Notes: generated by a model from the letters alone, not told the origin. Shown: positions 1 through 9,484, counted from the stretch's first letter. The stretch: 64,000 bases of DNA from an uncultured Poribacteria bacterium (GCA_958296125.1 OY282444.1:4063623-4127622), one strand, 5' to 3'. Numbers and translations are program-made.

Positions 1-2
1 TG

Positions 3-1163
3 GAAGGTTGCTGGCACTGCATCCACCCCGATTTTCTGACCGACCAGTGGACGCGTAGCACCAATCGATTGGGGTTGGAAACGATTGATGTTTACCTGCT
101 ACACAACCCGGAATACTTCATGGTTGATGCCAAAAACCGATCCTCCCAATCTAGCTGGGACGTAATTGGGGATACCTTCTATGATCGTATCTACCGCGCC
201 TTTGTGCAAATGGAACAGTTCGTGGTTGATGGCAAGATTCGCTACTACGGTATTTCGTCAAATACCTTTCCTGCCCCACAAACTGACTTTGAGCATGTCT
301 CCCTCAATCGCGTTTATGAAGCGGCTGCCAAAGCGGCAGAGACTGTGTATGGAGAACATGCGGTGAGCCACTTCAAGGTGATTCAACTCCCATACAACCT
401 GCTGGAATCCGAGGCATTGACAGCAGCGAATAACGAGATTGACGGAAAACGCATCGCCGTCCTTGAGGCAGCAAAATCCCTTGGACTCGGCGTTCTCGTG
501 AATCGTCCCCTGAATGCTTTCAAGAACAATCGGATGACCCGCTTAGCACAATATGAACACCATCCAAACGCCGATTATCCTCGGATGATGTCCTTAGCAG
601 AAGGCACATTAACCCAAATCGAAACCACGATGGAGCAGACACTAAAAGGTTGGGGAATTTTCGATTCGGTACAAAATCAGGTGAATGTCCATCTCTTTTA
701 CGATGTTGCCCAACAACTGGGCGAATTTATGTCGCGTGTCCAGGATCGCAATCAATGGGAACAAATCTTACAGCAGCACCTGATTCCACAGATTAATGCC
801 TATCTGCGGCAGACCGGGATTGCTTGTCTGAATCAACACCAAACAGAATGGGAAGGCTTGCTCGCTCAATATGTAGATGCCCTGAACTCGCTGTTCGCAA
901 CGATAACGGAAATCTTTAACCGTGTGGATGCGGAGAAGGTTGAACCCATCTCTCAGGCTTTGAACCTACATCTCTCCGATGTTCAGGGGGCGTTAACCCT
1001 CTCTCAGCGGGCGTTGAACTTTGTGACTTCATCGCCGGGGGTGTCCGTTGTGCTGAATGGGATGAAACACGAAGTGTATGTTGAAGATTCGATGCAGATT
1101 ATGGAGGTGCCTGATTTTCCACAACCACTTGCGCTCGTCGAAAGCCTAGCGAGTGAAACATAA
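3..1163 (+). CDS. Aldo/keto reductase family protein, 5' end cut by window
   Basis: Open from the left edge, so the N-terminus with the catalytic Asp/Tyr/Lys part is missing; 386 residues are visible. The reading frame upstream of the first possible TTG (69) continues through a 'TDQWTRSTNRLGLETIDVY' segment, and the following LLHNPEYF is the usual aldo/keto reductase strand after helix 3. A later GKIRYYGISSN matches the family's 'GKIRxxGxS' strand, and the end (LNFVTSSPGVSVVLNGM) matches the family's cofactor-side 'PGV..VLxGM' segment. Between them lies a longer than usual helical insert (roughly visible residues 200-300). These enzymes reduce carbonyls with NADPH; the substrate cannot be told. 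Family assignment is firm, function is not. Confidence 0.85.
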   Translation, partial: EGCWHCIHPDFLTDQWTRSTNRLGLETIDVYLLHNPEYFMVDAKNRSSQSSWDVIGDTFYDRIYRAFVQMEQFVVDGKIRYYGISSNTFPAPQTDFEHVSLNRVYEAAAKAAETVYGEHAVSHFKVIQLPYNLLESEALTAANNEIDGKRIAVLEAAKSLGLGVLVNRPLNAFKNNRMTRLAQYEHHPNADYPRMMSLAEGTLTQIETTMEQTLKGWGIFDSVQNQVNVHLFYDVAQQLGEFMSRVQDRNQWEQILQQHLIPQINAYLRQTGIACLNQHQTEWEGLLAQYVDALNSLFATITEIFNRVDAEKVEPISQALNLHLSDVQGALTLSQRALNFVTSSPGVSVVLNGMKHEVYVEDSMQIMEVPDFPQPLALVESLASET

Positions 1164-1201
1164 GCGTTTTTACATCTCACGCACGTATTAATCGGTGTTA
1201 C

Positions 1202-1999
1202 CTACTGAGGGGTGTAATTCCTATTTGGTTTGAGCGCCCCTACCTTAATACTCGCAACCTCTGCCTTTCCAATTTTGGCGTAAGCAGATTTGCTGAACAC
1301 CTGAATTTCCTCTAATCCTGCCCGACGGATTGCGTCCAGATATTGGGCTTCGGGCAGTGCCCCGGAAATACAATTCGCCCAGTTGCTAATCATTGATCTC
1401 ACCCGCTTGGGTAGATGGTTCGCGACGATGTCCGACACCAATAACTTCCCGCCCGGCTTGAGGACGCGATGCGCTTCCCGAAAAACCGAATCTTTGTCCG
1501 GGGCGAGGTTAATCACGCAGTTAGAGATAATCCAATCAACGCCTTCACTTTCAATCGGCATTGACTCAATCTCGCCTAACCGGAATTCAACATTTTTTGC
1601 ATCCGCCGCCTCGGCATTCTTTCGTGCTTTTTTGATCATCTCCGGTGTCATGTCGATGCCAATCGCCCGCCCACTTTCGCCGACGAGTTGTGCCGCAAGC
1701 AGCACATCAATGCCCGATCCTGACCCAAGGTCAAGGACGACATCGCCCTCACAAATGTCAGCGTACATCAGTGGATTTCCACAACCGAAGGAATTTTCAA
1801 CAGCATCGGCAGGGATACTGGAAAGCTGCACATCGGTATATTGGTTCTGATTTGCAAACTCCCCTTTGAGGGAGGTTTCAATATTGATTTCTGTGTCGCA
1901 GCAGTTAGAAGATGAACAACAAACTTCATCGCTTTTTACTAAACCTGTGTAATGTTCACGGACAGCTGCTTTGATCTGCTCTGCGTTGTGGGTTGTCAT
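1202..1999 (-). CDS. arsM: Arsenite S-adenosylmethyltransferase (ArsM-like)
   Basis: 265 residues from the ATG at 1999, chosen because an AGGGA stretch precedes it; a longer ATG at 2065 adds 22 unconserved residues. The SAM-binding Rossmann motif VLDLGSGSGIDVLLAAQLVG is followed by GIDMTPEMIKKAR. Three cysteine contexts typical of ArsM are present: NSFGCGNP, SNCVINLAPDK and NCISGAL. There is also an N-terminal cysteine cluster CCSSSNCC. Known role of the family: stepwise methylation of As(III) in the cytoplasm, giving volatile or less toxic species. No arsR, arsB or arsC lies beside it, so it looks like a stand-alone gene. It ends just before, and converges on, the aldo/keto reductase gene. 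Confidence 0.88.
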   Translation of the reverse strand: MTTHNAEQIKAAVREHYTGLVKSDEVCCSSSNCCDTEINIETSLKGEFANQNQYTDVQLSSIPADAVENSFGCGNPLMYADICEGDVVLDLGSGSGIDVLLAAQLVGESGRAIGIDMTPEMIKKARKNAEAADAKNVEFRLGEIESMPIESEGVDWIISNCVINLAPDKDSVFREAHRVLKPGGKLLVSDIVANHLPKRVRSMISNWANCISGALPEAQYLDAIRRAGLEEIQVFSKSAYAKIGKAEVASIKVGALKPNRNYTPQ

Positions 2000-2089
2000 A
2001 TTAGGTCCCTTTGTATTGAATTGAGTTCTGTTGATATTATGTGAGGTGTATCCGTAATTCGCCAATAAGTGCTCAATCGTGGGTAATGG

Positions 2090-2872
2090 TCAATGCGGTA
2101 GATCCACGCAAAAATCCAGCAGATTAATCAGCAGGGGACGCATCTCCCTCCGTTGAACAATCCGGTCGATCATCCCATGTTCCAACAAAAACTCTGCCTT
2201 CTGGAAATTCTCAGGGAGTTGCTGTTTAATGCTTGCAGTCGCGAGGGGCCCGGCAAAGCCAATCCGGGCACCCGGTTCTGCGAGAATGATATGCGCCAAC
2301 GAGGCATAGCTCGCGGTTGATCCGCCAAAGGTTGGGTCGGTCATCACGGAGATGTAGGGTAGCCCTGCTTCGGTGTGCTTAACACAGACCGCTGAAGTTT
2401 TCGCCATTTGCATCAGCGATAGTGTCCCTTCTTGCATTCGCATGCCGCCGCTTCGGGAGACGATGATCAGGGGCAATCTCTCCTGCGTGGCGTATTCAAT
2501 ATTACGAGTGACTTTTTCTCCGACGACTGCCCCCATCGTACCGCCTCTGACTCCAAAATCACTAATCGTAATTGCGACAGGTTGTCCACCGATTTTCGCT
2601 TCGCCGGTAAGAATCTCCGACTTGAGTCCCGTTTTTGCGTAATCCCGTGCGAGTTGCTCTTCGTAGCCTGGGAAATCTAAAGGGTTAGTCGAATACAGAC
2701 CGGCATCCTGTTCATCGAAACTGTCCTCATCAACGAGAAGTTCGAGCCGCTCGTAGGCAGTCATGGGGTAGTGGTAGCCGCATTCTGGACAGACCCGATG
2801 TGTATCTAAAAATGTTTCCTCAGAAATTTCTGCGCTGCAACTTTGACAGGTTATTGCCGCTGAAGTTGCCAT
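2090..2872 (-). CDS. accD: Acetyl-CoA carboxylase carboxyltransferase subunit beta
   Basis: Catalyses, with AccA, transfer of the carboxyl group from biotin on AccB to acetyl-CoA, giving malonyl-CoA for fatty acid synthesis. The N-terminal zinc ribbon is visible as CQSC ... CPEC. The carboxyltransferase core has TISDFGVRGGTMGAVVGEK, RSGGMRMQEGTLSLMQMAK and TDPTFGGSTASYASL (oxyanion-hole glycine motifs), and the end has QKAEFLLEHGMIDRIVQRRE. The ATG at 2872 is preferred because GGAG lies nine bases before it; an ATG at 2887 would add five residues. Length (260 aa) is slightly short for the family. Same strand as arsM, about 90 bases upstream of it. accA is not in the window. Confidence 0.93.
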   Translation of the reverse strand: MATSAAITCQSCSAEISEETFLDTHRVCPECGYHYPMTAYERLELLVDEDSFDEQDAGLYSTNPLDFPGYEEQLARDYAKTGLKSEILTGEAKIGGQPVAITISDFGVRGGTMGAVVGEKVTRNIEYATQERLPLIIVSRSGGMRMQEGTLSLMQMAKTSAVCVKHTEAGLPYISVMTDPTFGGSTASYASLAHIILAEPGARIGFAGPLATASIKQQLPENFQKAEFLLEHGMIDRIVQRREMRPLLINLLDFCVDLPH

Positions 2873-3128
2873 GTCTGTATGCTCCATCTTTGTGTGGGGA
2901 ATGATTTTATGGAGTTACCGGGGAGTTACTGATTTGTATCCATGCACATGATACCTTTGGGGGGAGCGTTTGTCAAGCCCAAATACGGAATTCGATTCAT
3001 GTGAGTTGTAGCTATCGTTGCGCCGCGTCCTATTGGAAATAGAACGAAATTCATCCTTGAAGAACGTAACCATTTGTGATATTATTTTGCGGTTCTGTTT
3101 TGAGATGTGAGTGGAATCAGATTTCGCT

Positions 3129-3144
3129 GTTGCAAAATTGCAAC
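3129..3144. promoter_or_regulatory. Palindrome, possible operator
   Basis: GTTGCAA-AA-TTGCAAC, perfect seven-base arms, in the accD/lipoprotein spacer. Regulator unknown; role is inferred only from symmetry and position. Confidence 0.3.
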
Positions 3145-3326
3145 GATAGGGTATCAAAAAACACCCAGTTGAACCGGGGTAATGGCGGTTGAAACTTTTT
3201 AAATTCCCTAGATGTTCAGTGGCGACCTCAAAACCTTCATAGGAGTGAAACGCTACGATGTCACGGTTATTTTGTAGGTATGCTTTGCTCTCTCTATACA
3301 TTGACCGACTTTCATCCTTCTAAAAC

Positions 3327-3343
3327 TGGCACAAAGTTTGCCA
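3327..3343 (+). promoter_or_regulatory. Sigma-54-like -24/-12 promoter element
   Basis: TGGCAC-N5-TTGCC, where the GG and GC doublets have the ten-base offset required by RpoN (consensus TGGCAC-N5-TTGCW). It lies about 115 bases upstream of the FnIII lipoprotein start. It is also an inverted repeat (TGGCA/TGCCA), so a binding site for another protein is an alternative reading. Confidence 0.35.
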
Positions 3344-3459
3344 TGGAATCTTGATGTAATGGTTGTTAATTTCAGAAAACCTCAAAATCGGTCCTTCAAA
3401 AACGCTCCCGTTGGATTGCAAGGCTTTGAAAACGACTGATAATTAGAAGGAGAAAGCTC

Positions 3460-4290
3460 ATGTTTATGCAAATACACCGATCCTTCACCGCGTCTCTTTT
3501 TGTAATAATACTGTTTGGCTTGATTTTAGGTTGTGGTTCTAGTGACGATGGTCCAGTTAGTCCAGTTCAGGTGGACACCGAACCACCGGCGATACCGCGG
3601 GGCGTGAGGAGCATCACCGGCGACGATTGGGTGATGGTTGAATGGTTCCCGAATGGCGAAGCCGATCTCGCTGGGTATAAAATCTGGCGTGACGACAATG
3701 GTGACGAAGAATTTGACCTGCTTGGGGAGGTTTCACCAGATTCCTCTTCGGATGTGGGGAGGTTTAGCTTTGTGGATGAGGGGGTCATCAATGGGCGTAC
3801 CTACTCTTATGCTGTCTCCGCTGTAGATTACGATGGCAATGAAAGCGAATTAAGCCCAGAGCAGGTCTTTGATACACCACGTCCATCGGGCAATAACGTT
3901 ACCCTGAATGACTTTAACCTGATTCCGGACCGAAGTGGATTTGACTTCTCGCAACCGGCACGGGGTGCCATTACTTGGGATTTACCTGCTACCGATGTCT
4001 ATTTTGGGTTTGATGCGGCGGTCAGCGTTCCTTATCTCTATTCGGATAACTTGACAGAACTACAGGACATGGGCTACCATGAATACTTTGATGAGGTAGA
4101 TGTTTCGCCCGTGCGAGGCTTCACGACTGAATTCGTCGAGCTTATTGCGGGGCATGTGTATACTTTATTGACTCCCGACAGAAACTTTGCTAAGATTCAT
4201 GTCATTGTTGTTTCCGAGACCGCGATCACTTTTGATTGGGCATACCAAATAGATCCGGATAACCCACAGCTCGCACCCCGCCGCCCGTGA
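3460..4290 (+). CDS. Lipoprotein with fibronectin type III domain
   Basis: 276 residues. A hydrophobic signal segment ends in the lipobox LILGC (Cys about residue 25), so it should be lipidated and anchored to a membrane. After a short acidic linker, residues about 40-140 look like a fibronectin type III fold (PPAIPRGVRSITGDDWVMV ... GYKIWRD ... TYSYAVSAVDYDGNESELS). The remaining half is beta-rich and I do not recognise it. AGAAGGAG precedes the ATG; a second ATG three codons in is possible. It opens a run of plus-strand genes. Probable structural or binding role at the cell envelope; no enzyme motif is visible. Confidence 0.8.
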   Translation: MFMQIHRSFTASLFVIILFGLILGCGSSDDGPVSPVQVDTEPPAIPRGVRSITGDDWVMVEWFPNGEADLAGYKIWRDDNGDEEFDLLGEVSPDSSSDVGRFSFVDEGVINGRTYSYAVSAVDYDGNESELSPEQVFDTPRPSGNNVTLNDFNLIPDRSGFDFSQPARGAITWDLPATDVYFGFDAAVSVPYLYSDNLTELQDMGYHEYFDEVDVSPVRGFTTEFVELIAGHVYTLLTPDRNFAKIHVIVVSETAITFDWAYQIDPDNPQLAPRRP

Positions 4291-4326
4291 AACCAACAAG
4301 CTAAGTAGATAGGGAAACTAACAGAA

Positions 4327-4989
4327 ATGAAAAATCACCTTTTTATGCTTATTGCCTTTGTCAGCTTTACAACAAGTTGGAATATTGGATTGGCAGAATC
4401 GACTGATGATGATACAACCGTGATCAAATTGGGGACGCAAGTGCGCGCGGATACCGAAGATTCGCCAACCTCCCCGACTTTGACAGGAAGCGTCCTTCCT
4501 CGCGACCCGAATCGCCAAACGGAATCGCCGAATTATCCCCTCTTCCGGTCACACGCGCCAAAGTATTATCCCCGGAAAACCGCTCGAACAGCGATACTTC
4601 TGTCAGCGACGTTGCCCGGTTTAGGACAGACCTATTCCGGTCGGCCCGGCAGAGGATTAGCCTTTCTGGCTGCCGGGCTTGGATTGATAGCGGCGGGGGG
4701 ATTCAATTTGGATCGTGCTGTCAATTACAGTGACCTCTCGGATCGCTTCAACACGGGATTTTACGACCCGCATGGCGACGGCTTTTTGACAGCAGATCAA
4801 GGGCGTGTCAAGTCGCGAGGTCATGTCCAATTTGGGGTGCTCTTTCTGGCGAGTGGAATTGGTGTCTATATCTGGAATATTTTTGATGCAGCCAAAATAG
4901 TTGACCAATATAATGAGCGAAGATTTCCGGTGCAGGCGCAACAAAATGTCTATGGAGATACCTATCTAACAGTCAATCGCCGCTTTTAG
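4327..4989 (+). CDS. DUF5683-like small membrane protein
   Basis: 220 residues with an N-terminal signal peptide (MKNHLFMLIAFVSF...LAES), an acidic linker, then RKTARTAILLSATLPGLGQ, the 'xLPGLGQxYxG' signature I associate with DUF5683 membrane proteins. Two hydrophobic segments follow: GRGLAFLAAGLGLIAAGGF and QFGVLFLASGIGVYIWNIF. The function of this family is unknown to me. It starts 36 bases after the preceding lipoprotein and is probably cotranscribed with it. Confidence 0.7.
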   Translation: MKNHLFMLIAFVSFTTSWNIGLAESTDDDTTVIKLGTQVRADTEDSPTSPTLTGSVLPRDPNRQTESPNYPLFRSHAPKYYPRKTARTAILLSATLPGLGQTYSGRPGRGLAFLAAGLGLIAAGGFNLDRAVNYSDLSDRFNTGFYDPHGDGFLTADQGRVKSRGHVQFGVLFLASGIGVYIWNIFDAAKIVDQYNERRFPVQAQQNVYGDTYLTVNRRF

Positions 4990-5097
4990 TGGGTGTATAA
5001 AAGGGGTCAGGTGATAACCTTCGGCGGAGAATCTACTTGGTAATCTGTGATTTTTTGATGGTAAACCCATCCATTTGTCGCGCATCTTAAACCTCAG

Positions 5098-5892
5098 GTG
5101 AACCTTCCGAAGGTTTCATTGAGCAAGGAAATCTGTATCGTGCGAGTTATCCAAATTCTGTTTGTGAGTTGTTTCATCTTTCTGACCGTCTCTCTAGCAA
5201 TTTCGCTAACCTATTCGTTGCTTGACACTAAAAATCTCGATCAGAATCCTATTCAGAGTGGCGAGGTCCTGACCTACAGCATCAAAATTAAGGGTTTGCC
5301 TGCTGGGACACAGGTGACACAGGTCGTTGAAAAAACGATGTTGGCAGATCAGCCGGTCTATCGTTTCAGATCGGAAAGAAAGACCGGGAGTCTTCTTGGA
5401 AAACTTTACCATTTCTACGATCAGACAGAAAGTTACGTGACAACCGATCAGCTATACCCACTGAGATATGTTAGAAATTTAGAAGATCAGAAATATCGAG
5501 CGCGTGTTGAAATTGATTTTGACCATGGCGGGGGTGCAGCGCAATACACCAAAAATCTGAGTAGCAAGGCTCTGGACATCCCAATCGGCACACAGGATGA
5601 TCTGTCAATGGTTTACTTCCTGCGTTCAAAGGAGTTGCAGGTCGGTCGCACCTACGGATTTCCAGTGATAGTCAAGGATAAATGCGAGCGTGTTACCCTT
5701 GAAATCCAGCGTCGTGAAGTGGTAAAAACCAAAGCATTAGGGCGTGTGGAAGCATTGGTGCTACGTACCTCGCACGGTTATCTGATGTGGCTCACGAATG
5801 ATGAGCGCCGTATCCCTGTCAGAATTGAAGCCGAAACACCAGGTCTCGGCAAACTAATTGGGGTATTAGAGAAAGTTGATTTTCTGGATTAG
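5098..5892 (+). CDS. DUF3108-like exported or membrane-anchored protein
   Basis: Up to 264 residues. The N-terminal hydrophobic stretch (VIQILFVSCFIFLTVSLAIS) is an anchor or signal. The body has the DUF3108 pattern: GEVLTYSIKIKGLPAG, a 'YRFRSE...' strand, SYVTTDQLYPLRY, then TQDDLSMVYFLR and a C-terminal block ending in RIPVRIEAETPGLGKL. The first GTG (5098) has no clear ribosome site. A GTG at 5140 has AAGGAA about nine bases upstream and would start exactly before the hydrophobic segment, so it may be the real start. The family is periplasmic and poorly characterised. Ten bases separate it from mfd, so both are probably on one transcript. Confidence 0.75.
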   Translation: MNLPKVSLSKEICIVRVIQILFVSCFIFLTVSLAISLTYSLLDTKNLDQNPIQSGEVLTYSIKIKGLPAGTQVTQVVEKTMLADQPVYRFRSERKTGSLLGKLYHFYDQTESYVTTDQLYPLRYVRNLEDQKYRARVEIDFDHGGGAAQYTKNLSSKALDIPIGTQDDLSMVYFLRSKELQVGRTYGFPVIVKDKCERVTLEIQRREVVKTKALGRVEALVLRTSHGYLMWLTNDERRIPVRIEAETPGLGKLIGVLEKVDFLD

Positions 5893-5901
5893 AGAAAGAA
5901 C

Positions 5902-8900
5902 GTGATAGATCTTCTGCGGCAGTCAAACACCTATCAATTGCTTGTTGAAACCCTGACCGCTCAGTTTTCAGGGTCGAAGTGTGCCCTGACCTCGTCAAAT
6001 CAGCGAATAGATCTTCCCAAACCTTGGTTGCGCGGTCTGCATGGCGCATCTACGGCTTATTTGCTCAGTGCATTGGCAGCCGATTTTGCCGACCAATCTT
6101 TTCTCGTCGTCCTTCCGACGCAGCCTGAAGCTGAGAAAATCATCCAAGATTTACCCGCCTATCACTTTGAGGGGGCCCATCTCTTTCCGCAATGGCAGAA
6201 TTTCCTTTACGACGGTATTTCCCCAACAAAAAATGTCGTTGCAGAACGACTCATCTGTTTGTATCAACTGTTGAAGGGAGACCGCACGTTTGTTGTCACA
6301 TCAATCCATGCGTTGATGCACAAAATTCTGCCCCAATCGGTTGTAGAATCCGCCTTCCTGACCCTCCGCATCGGTGATGAGATTGCTCCCGACGAAGTGG
6401 TTGAACAGCTTCTGTGCAACGGTTATCAGCGCGTAGATCTCGTAGAAGTCAAGGGAGAGTTAGCCCGTCGTGGCGACATTCTGGACGTTTACCCGTTGAC
6501 CACTGACGCGCCCATCCGAATTGAGTTCTTTGGCGATGAGATCGACGCTATTCGATCTTTCGATCCCGCCTCACAGCGCTCTGTTTCCGATGGGGGTGAT
6601 GATGAACCGGGGGCAATTACACTGTGTCCGGTTCGAGAAATCATCTTGTCCCCTGAAACTCTCGATCTGTGGAAGACCCGCGCAGAGATATTGATTCAAA
6701 AAAACGAGTCGCCCAAGTACCGAAACGCGATCAACGAGATTACACACCGTCTCGAAACGGAAACGGATCCGGCAGGGTTGGAAGCCTTGCTTCCGATGTT
6801 ATACGAAGATACCAGTACCCTCACGAATTATCTATCCCCGCAGACTGTCGTTCTCTTGATTGAGCCGACCTGGATGGCGCGTGAGGGGACTCAACTCATC
6901 GAAAATACGAAGGATCTTTATGAACGAAAACTAGCATTTGATCAGTTTATGGTGTCACCGGATGAGACGTTTGTGCCGTTTGAATCAGTAATCTCCGCTT
7001 TGCAGACGCATCCCCTTGTTCGCACGTCGTTGACTCCACCTGCACTCAATACGGAGGAACAGGTTGAGGAAATTGCTTTCGGTATGCGTCCGCTCGGTCT
7101 TCCACGTAGTAATTATCGGCTGGTCATGGATCAGATCAAGGAGTGGACTGATGAAGGCTATTTCGTTAATTTCCTCTGTGATAATCTAAAGAGCGCAGAT
7201 CGGCTAAACAACATCTTGGCAGATCGAGACTTACCTGCAGCCCAGACGGCGGTGAAAATCGGCAGTATCAGCGAGGGGTTTATCAGTGAAACCCTTAAGT
7301 TCATCACGCTGTCTGAAGATGAGTTGTTTGGACGCGAACACCGTCGCCACCGCAAGACCTCCTTCAAAGAGGGGACCCCTATCCTGAGTTTGATTGATCT
7401 CAAGGAAGGGGATTATGTGGTGCATGTCTCACACGGAATCGGTCTCTACGCGGGGATTCGCCGCCTTGATATCGATGGAAAGCCACAGGACTTTCTCGTG
7501 CTAGACTATGCGGACGGGGGTAGGCTGTATGTTCCGACCTATCAAATCGATCTCGTGCAGAAGTATATTGGCGGGCAAGAGGACAGAAAGTTACGGCTGG
7601 ATAAACTCGGTGGAACATCATGGGAGCGGGTCAAAGCCAAAGTAAAAGCCTCCATAGAGCAGATGGCGGGGGAATTACTGGAACTGTATGCTATTCGTGA
7701 ATCCCGCGAGGGCCATGCCTTTCCAGCGGATACCCCTTGGCAGAAAGAGTTTGATGTGCTATTTCCTTATGAAGAGACCCCAGATCAGCAGAAGGCGATT
7801 GAGGAGGTCAAGCGGGATATGGAACGCCTTCGGCCCATGGATCGGCTAATCTGCGGAGACGTTGGATACGGAAAAACAGAGGTTGCGCTCCGTGCGGCGT
7901 TCAAATCAGTGATGGCAGGCAAACAGGTTGCTCTTCTCGCTCCAACCACAATTCTCACGCTGCAACACTTTAATACGTTCCAGCAGCGGTTCGCCCCTTT
8001 TCCCGTTCAGGTCGAAATGCTGAATCGCTTCCGAACGGATAAAGAAGCGAAGGGGGTTGTGGAGGGGTTGGCAAATGGCACGGTTGATATCGTTATCGGC
8101 ACCCACGCTTTGCTTTCAAAAAACATTAAATTCCGCGAGCTCGGTTTGCTTGTGGTTGATGAGGAACATCGTTTCGGGGTGAAGCACAAAGAGAAGGTTA
8201 AACAGCTGAAGCAGACGGTTGATGTATTAACCTTGACAGCGACACCGATTCCGCGTACACTCCACATGTCCCTTGTAGGCATCCGTGACTTCAGCATAAT
8301 CAATACGCCTCCGGAAAATCGGCTGCCGATTGAGACCTATGTGATTGAGTATAATCCCGATGTGGTTCGAGATGCGATTTTGCGCGAGATGGAACGGGGT
8401 GGACAGATCTTCTTTGTTCACAACCGTGTCCAGAGTATCGCGAGCATCGCGGCTGCAATCCAGGACCTTGTGCCGCTCGCTCGAGTCTGCATGGCACACG
8501 GGCAAATGCCTGAACGTCAACTAGAAAAGGTGATGATGGAGTTCATCAACCACAAATACGATGTTTTGGTGTGCACCATGATTATCGAGTCCGGTGTGGA
8601 TATCCCAACTGTCAACACCATTCTGATTAATCGGGCAGACGCGTTTGGGTTAGCCCAACTTTACCAGTTACGCGGGCGAGTCGGTCGCGATCAGTATCAG
8701 GCTTACGGTTACCTTTTCTACCCACAAGGACGGGCGATTACAGAGGGTGCTCAAAAACGTTTGCGGGTCATCGAAGAGTTCACCGACCTGGGCTCCGGGT
8801 TCAAGATTGCCCTCCGCGACCTTGAGATTCGGGGCACCGGCAACATTCTCGGTTCAGAGCAGCACGGCCATATCACCGCTGTGGGTTACGACATGTACTG

Positions 8901-9390
8901 CAAACTCCTTGAGGAAGCGGTACAAAAACTGAAGGGTGAGGAGGTTGAAGAAACGGTCGAAACGCGGATCAACCTTCCTATTGAAGCCTATTTGCCCGAT
9001 GAATATGTCCCGGACAGCCGACAGAAGGTCGCGCTTTACAAAAAGATTGCTGCCTTGGAAACGGAGGTCGATCGGCAGAAACTTGAGGAGGAGATGGTTG
9101 ACCGATATGGAAAAATCCCCAAGCCAGTTGAGATGCTCCTCGATATTGCCGACTTAAAACAGCTCAGTCAACAGTTGGGGGTTGATGGAATCGCCGCAGG
9201 CTTGGAAAGCATCAAGGTCACATTTGACGCAGCAAAAACAAGCCTTGACCCTCGTAAGCTGATCCGACTTATCGAGCAGGATCGGCGGGTCTCGATAACA
9301 CCCCCTGCGCGTATGACGATCCGTATGAAGGGCTTGGAGGGGAAAACGCTCTTGCTTGTGCTCAAGGGTATCCTTGGGAAATTAATGTGA
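5902..9390 (+). CDS. mfd: Transcription-repair coupling factor Mfd
   Basis: 1162 residues, close to the family's usual 1150. Mfd removes stalled RNA polymerase from DNA lesions and recruits UvrA. Visible parts in order: N-terminal UvrB-like region, the RNA polymerase interaction domain (EGDYVVHVSHGIGLYAGI ... YADGGRLYVP), then the RecG-like translocase with Walker A GDVGYGKTE, the DEEH box (VVDEEHRFGVKHKE), TLTATPIPRTL, and motif VI QLRGRVGRDQYQAYGY. The C-terminal TRCF domain (IEAYLPDEYVPDSRQKVALY) is present. The start is GTG with AGAAAG before it. It is followed a few genes later by uvrA, its partner in transcription-coupled repair. Confidence 0.97.
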   Translation: MIDLLRQSNTYQLLVETLTAQFSGSKCALTSSNQRIDLPKPWLRGLHGASTAYLLSALAADFADQSFLVVLPTQPEAEKIIQDLPAYHFEGAHLFPQWQNFLYDGISPTKNVVAERLICLYQLLKGDRTFVVTSIHALMHKILPQSVVESAFLTLRIGDEIAPDEVVEQLLCNGYQRVDLVEVKGELARRGDILDVYPLTTDAPIRIEFFGDEIDAIRSFDPASQRSVSDGGDDEPGAITLCPVREIILSPETLDLWKTRAEILIQKNESPKYRNAINEITHRLETETDPAGLEALLPMLYEDTSTLTNYLSPQTVVLLIEPTWMAREGTQLIENTKDLYERKLAFDQFMVSPDETFVPFESVISALQTHPLVRTSLTPPALNTEEQVEEIAFGMRPLGLPRSNYRLVMDQIKEWTDEGYFVNFLCDNLKSADRLNNILADRDLPAAQTAVKIGSISEGFISETLKFITLSEDELFGREHRRHRKTSFKEGTPILSLIDLKEGDYVVHVSHGIGLYAGIRRLDIDGKPQDFLVLDYADGGRLYVPTYQIDLVQKYIGGQEDRKLRLDKLGGTSWERVKAKVKASIEQMAGELLELYAIRESREGHAFPADTPWQKEFDVLFPYEETPDQQKAIEEVKRDMERLRPMDRLICGDVGYGKTEVALRAAFKSVMAGKQVALLAPTTILTLQHFNTFQQRFAPFPVQVEMLNRFRTDKEAKGVVEGLANGTVDIVIGTHALLSKNIKFRELGLLVVDEEHRFGVKHKEKVKQLKQTVDVLTLTATPIPRTLHMSLVGIRDFSIINTPPENRLPIETYVIEYNPDVVRDAILREMERGGQIFFVHNRVQSIASIAAAIQDLVPLARVCMAHGQMPERQLEKVMMEFINHKYDVLVCTMIIESGVDIPTVNTILINRADAFGLAQLYQLRGRVGRDQYQAYGYLFYPQGRAITEGAQKRLRVIEEFTDLGSGFKIALRDLEIRGTGNILGSEQHGHITAVGYDMYCKLLEEAVQKLKGEEVEETVETRINLPIEAYLPDEYVPDSRQKVALYKKIAALETEVDRQKLEEEMVDRYGKIPKPVEMLLDIADLKQLSQQLGVDGIAAGLESIKVTFDAAKTSLDPRKLIRLIEQDRRVSITPPARMTIRMKGLEGKTLLLVLKGILGKLM

Positions 9391-9462
9391 GGCGTGAAAC
9401 GTGATGTGTATTGCCTCACAGTGTTTGTGGGGCATGCGTATTTTTTAAGCAATATGAGTATA

Positions 9463-9484
9463 CCACCAACCGAGAGGATGGTGG
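9463..9484 (+). other. Small hairpin upstream of the first parvulin-like gene
   Basis: CCACCA and TGGTGG form a six-base stem around a ten-base loop, about 40 bases before the ATG of the next gene. No T-run follows, so it is not a classical terminator; it may shape the leader. Confidence 0.25.

Larger units (their letters stand above)
2873..3459. other. Intergenic region with operator-like and sigma-54-like sites
   Basis: Divergent spacer of nearly 590 bases between accD (minus) and the FnIII lipoprotein (plus). It holds a palindrome GTTGCAAAATTGCAAC and a sigma-54-like promoter element, listed separately. A 128-codon minus-strand frame (2915-3301) fills much of it but has no recognisable domain or good ribosome site, so I do not call it. 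Confidence 0.5.

Noticed and set aside
2915-3301. 128-codon minus-strand frame in the accD/lipoprotein spacer
   Set aside because: No recognisable domain, no good ribosome site, residue mix typical of non-coding translation, and it overlaps promoter-like elements.
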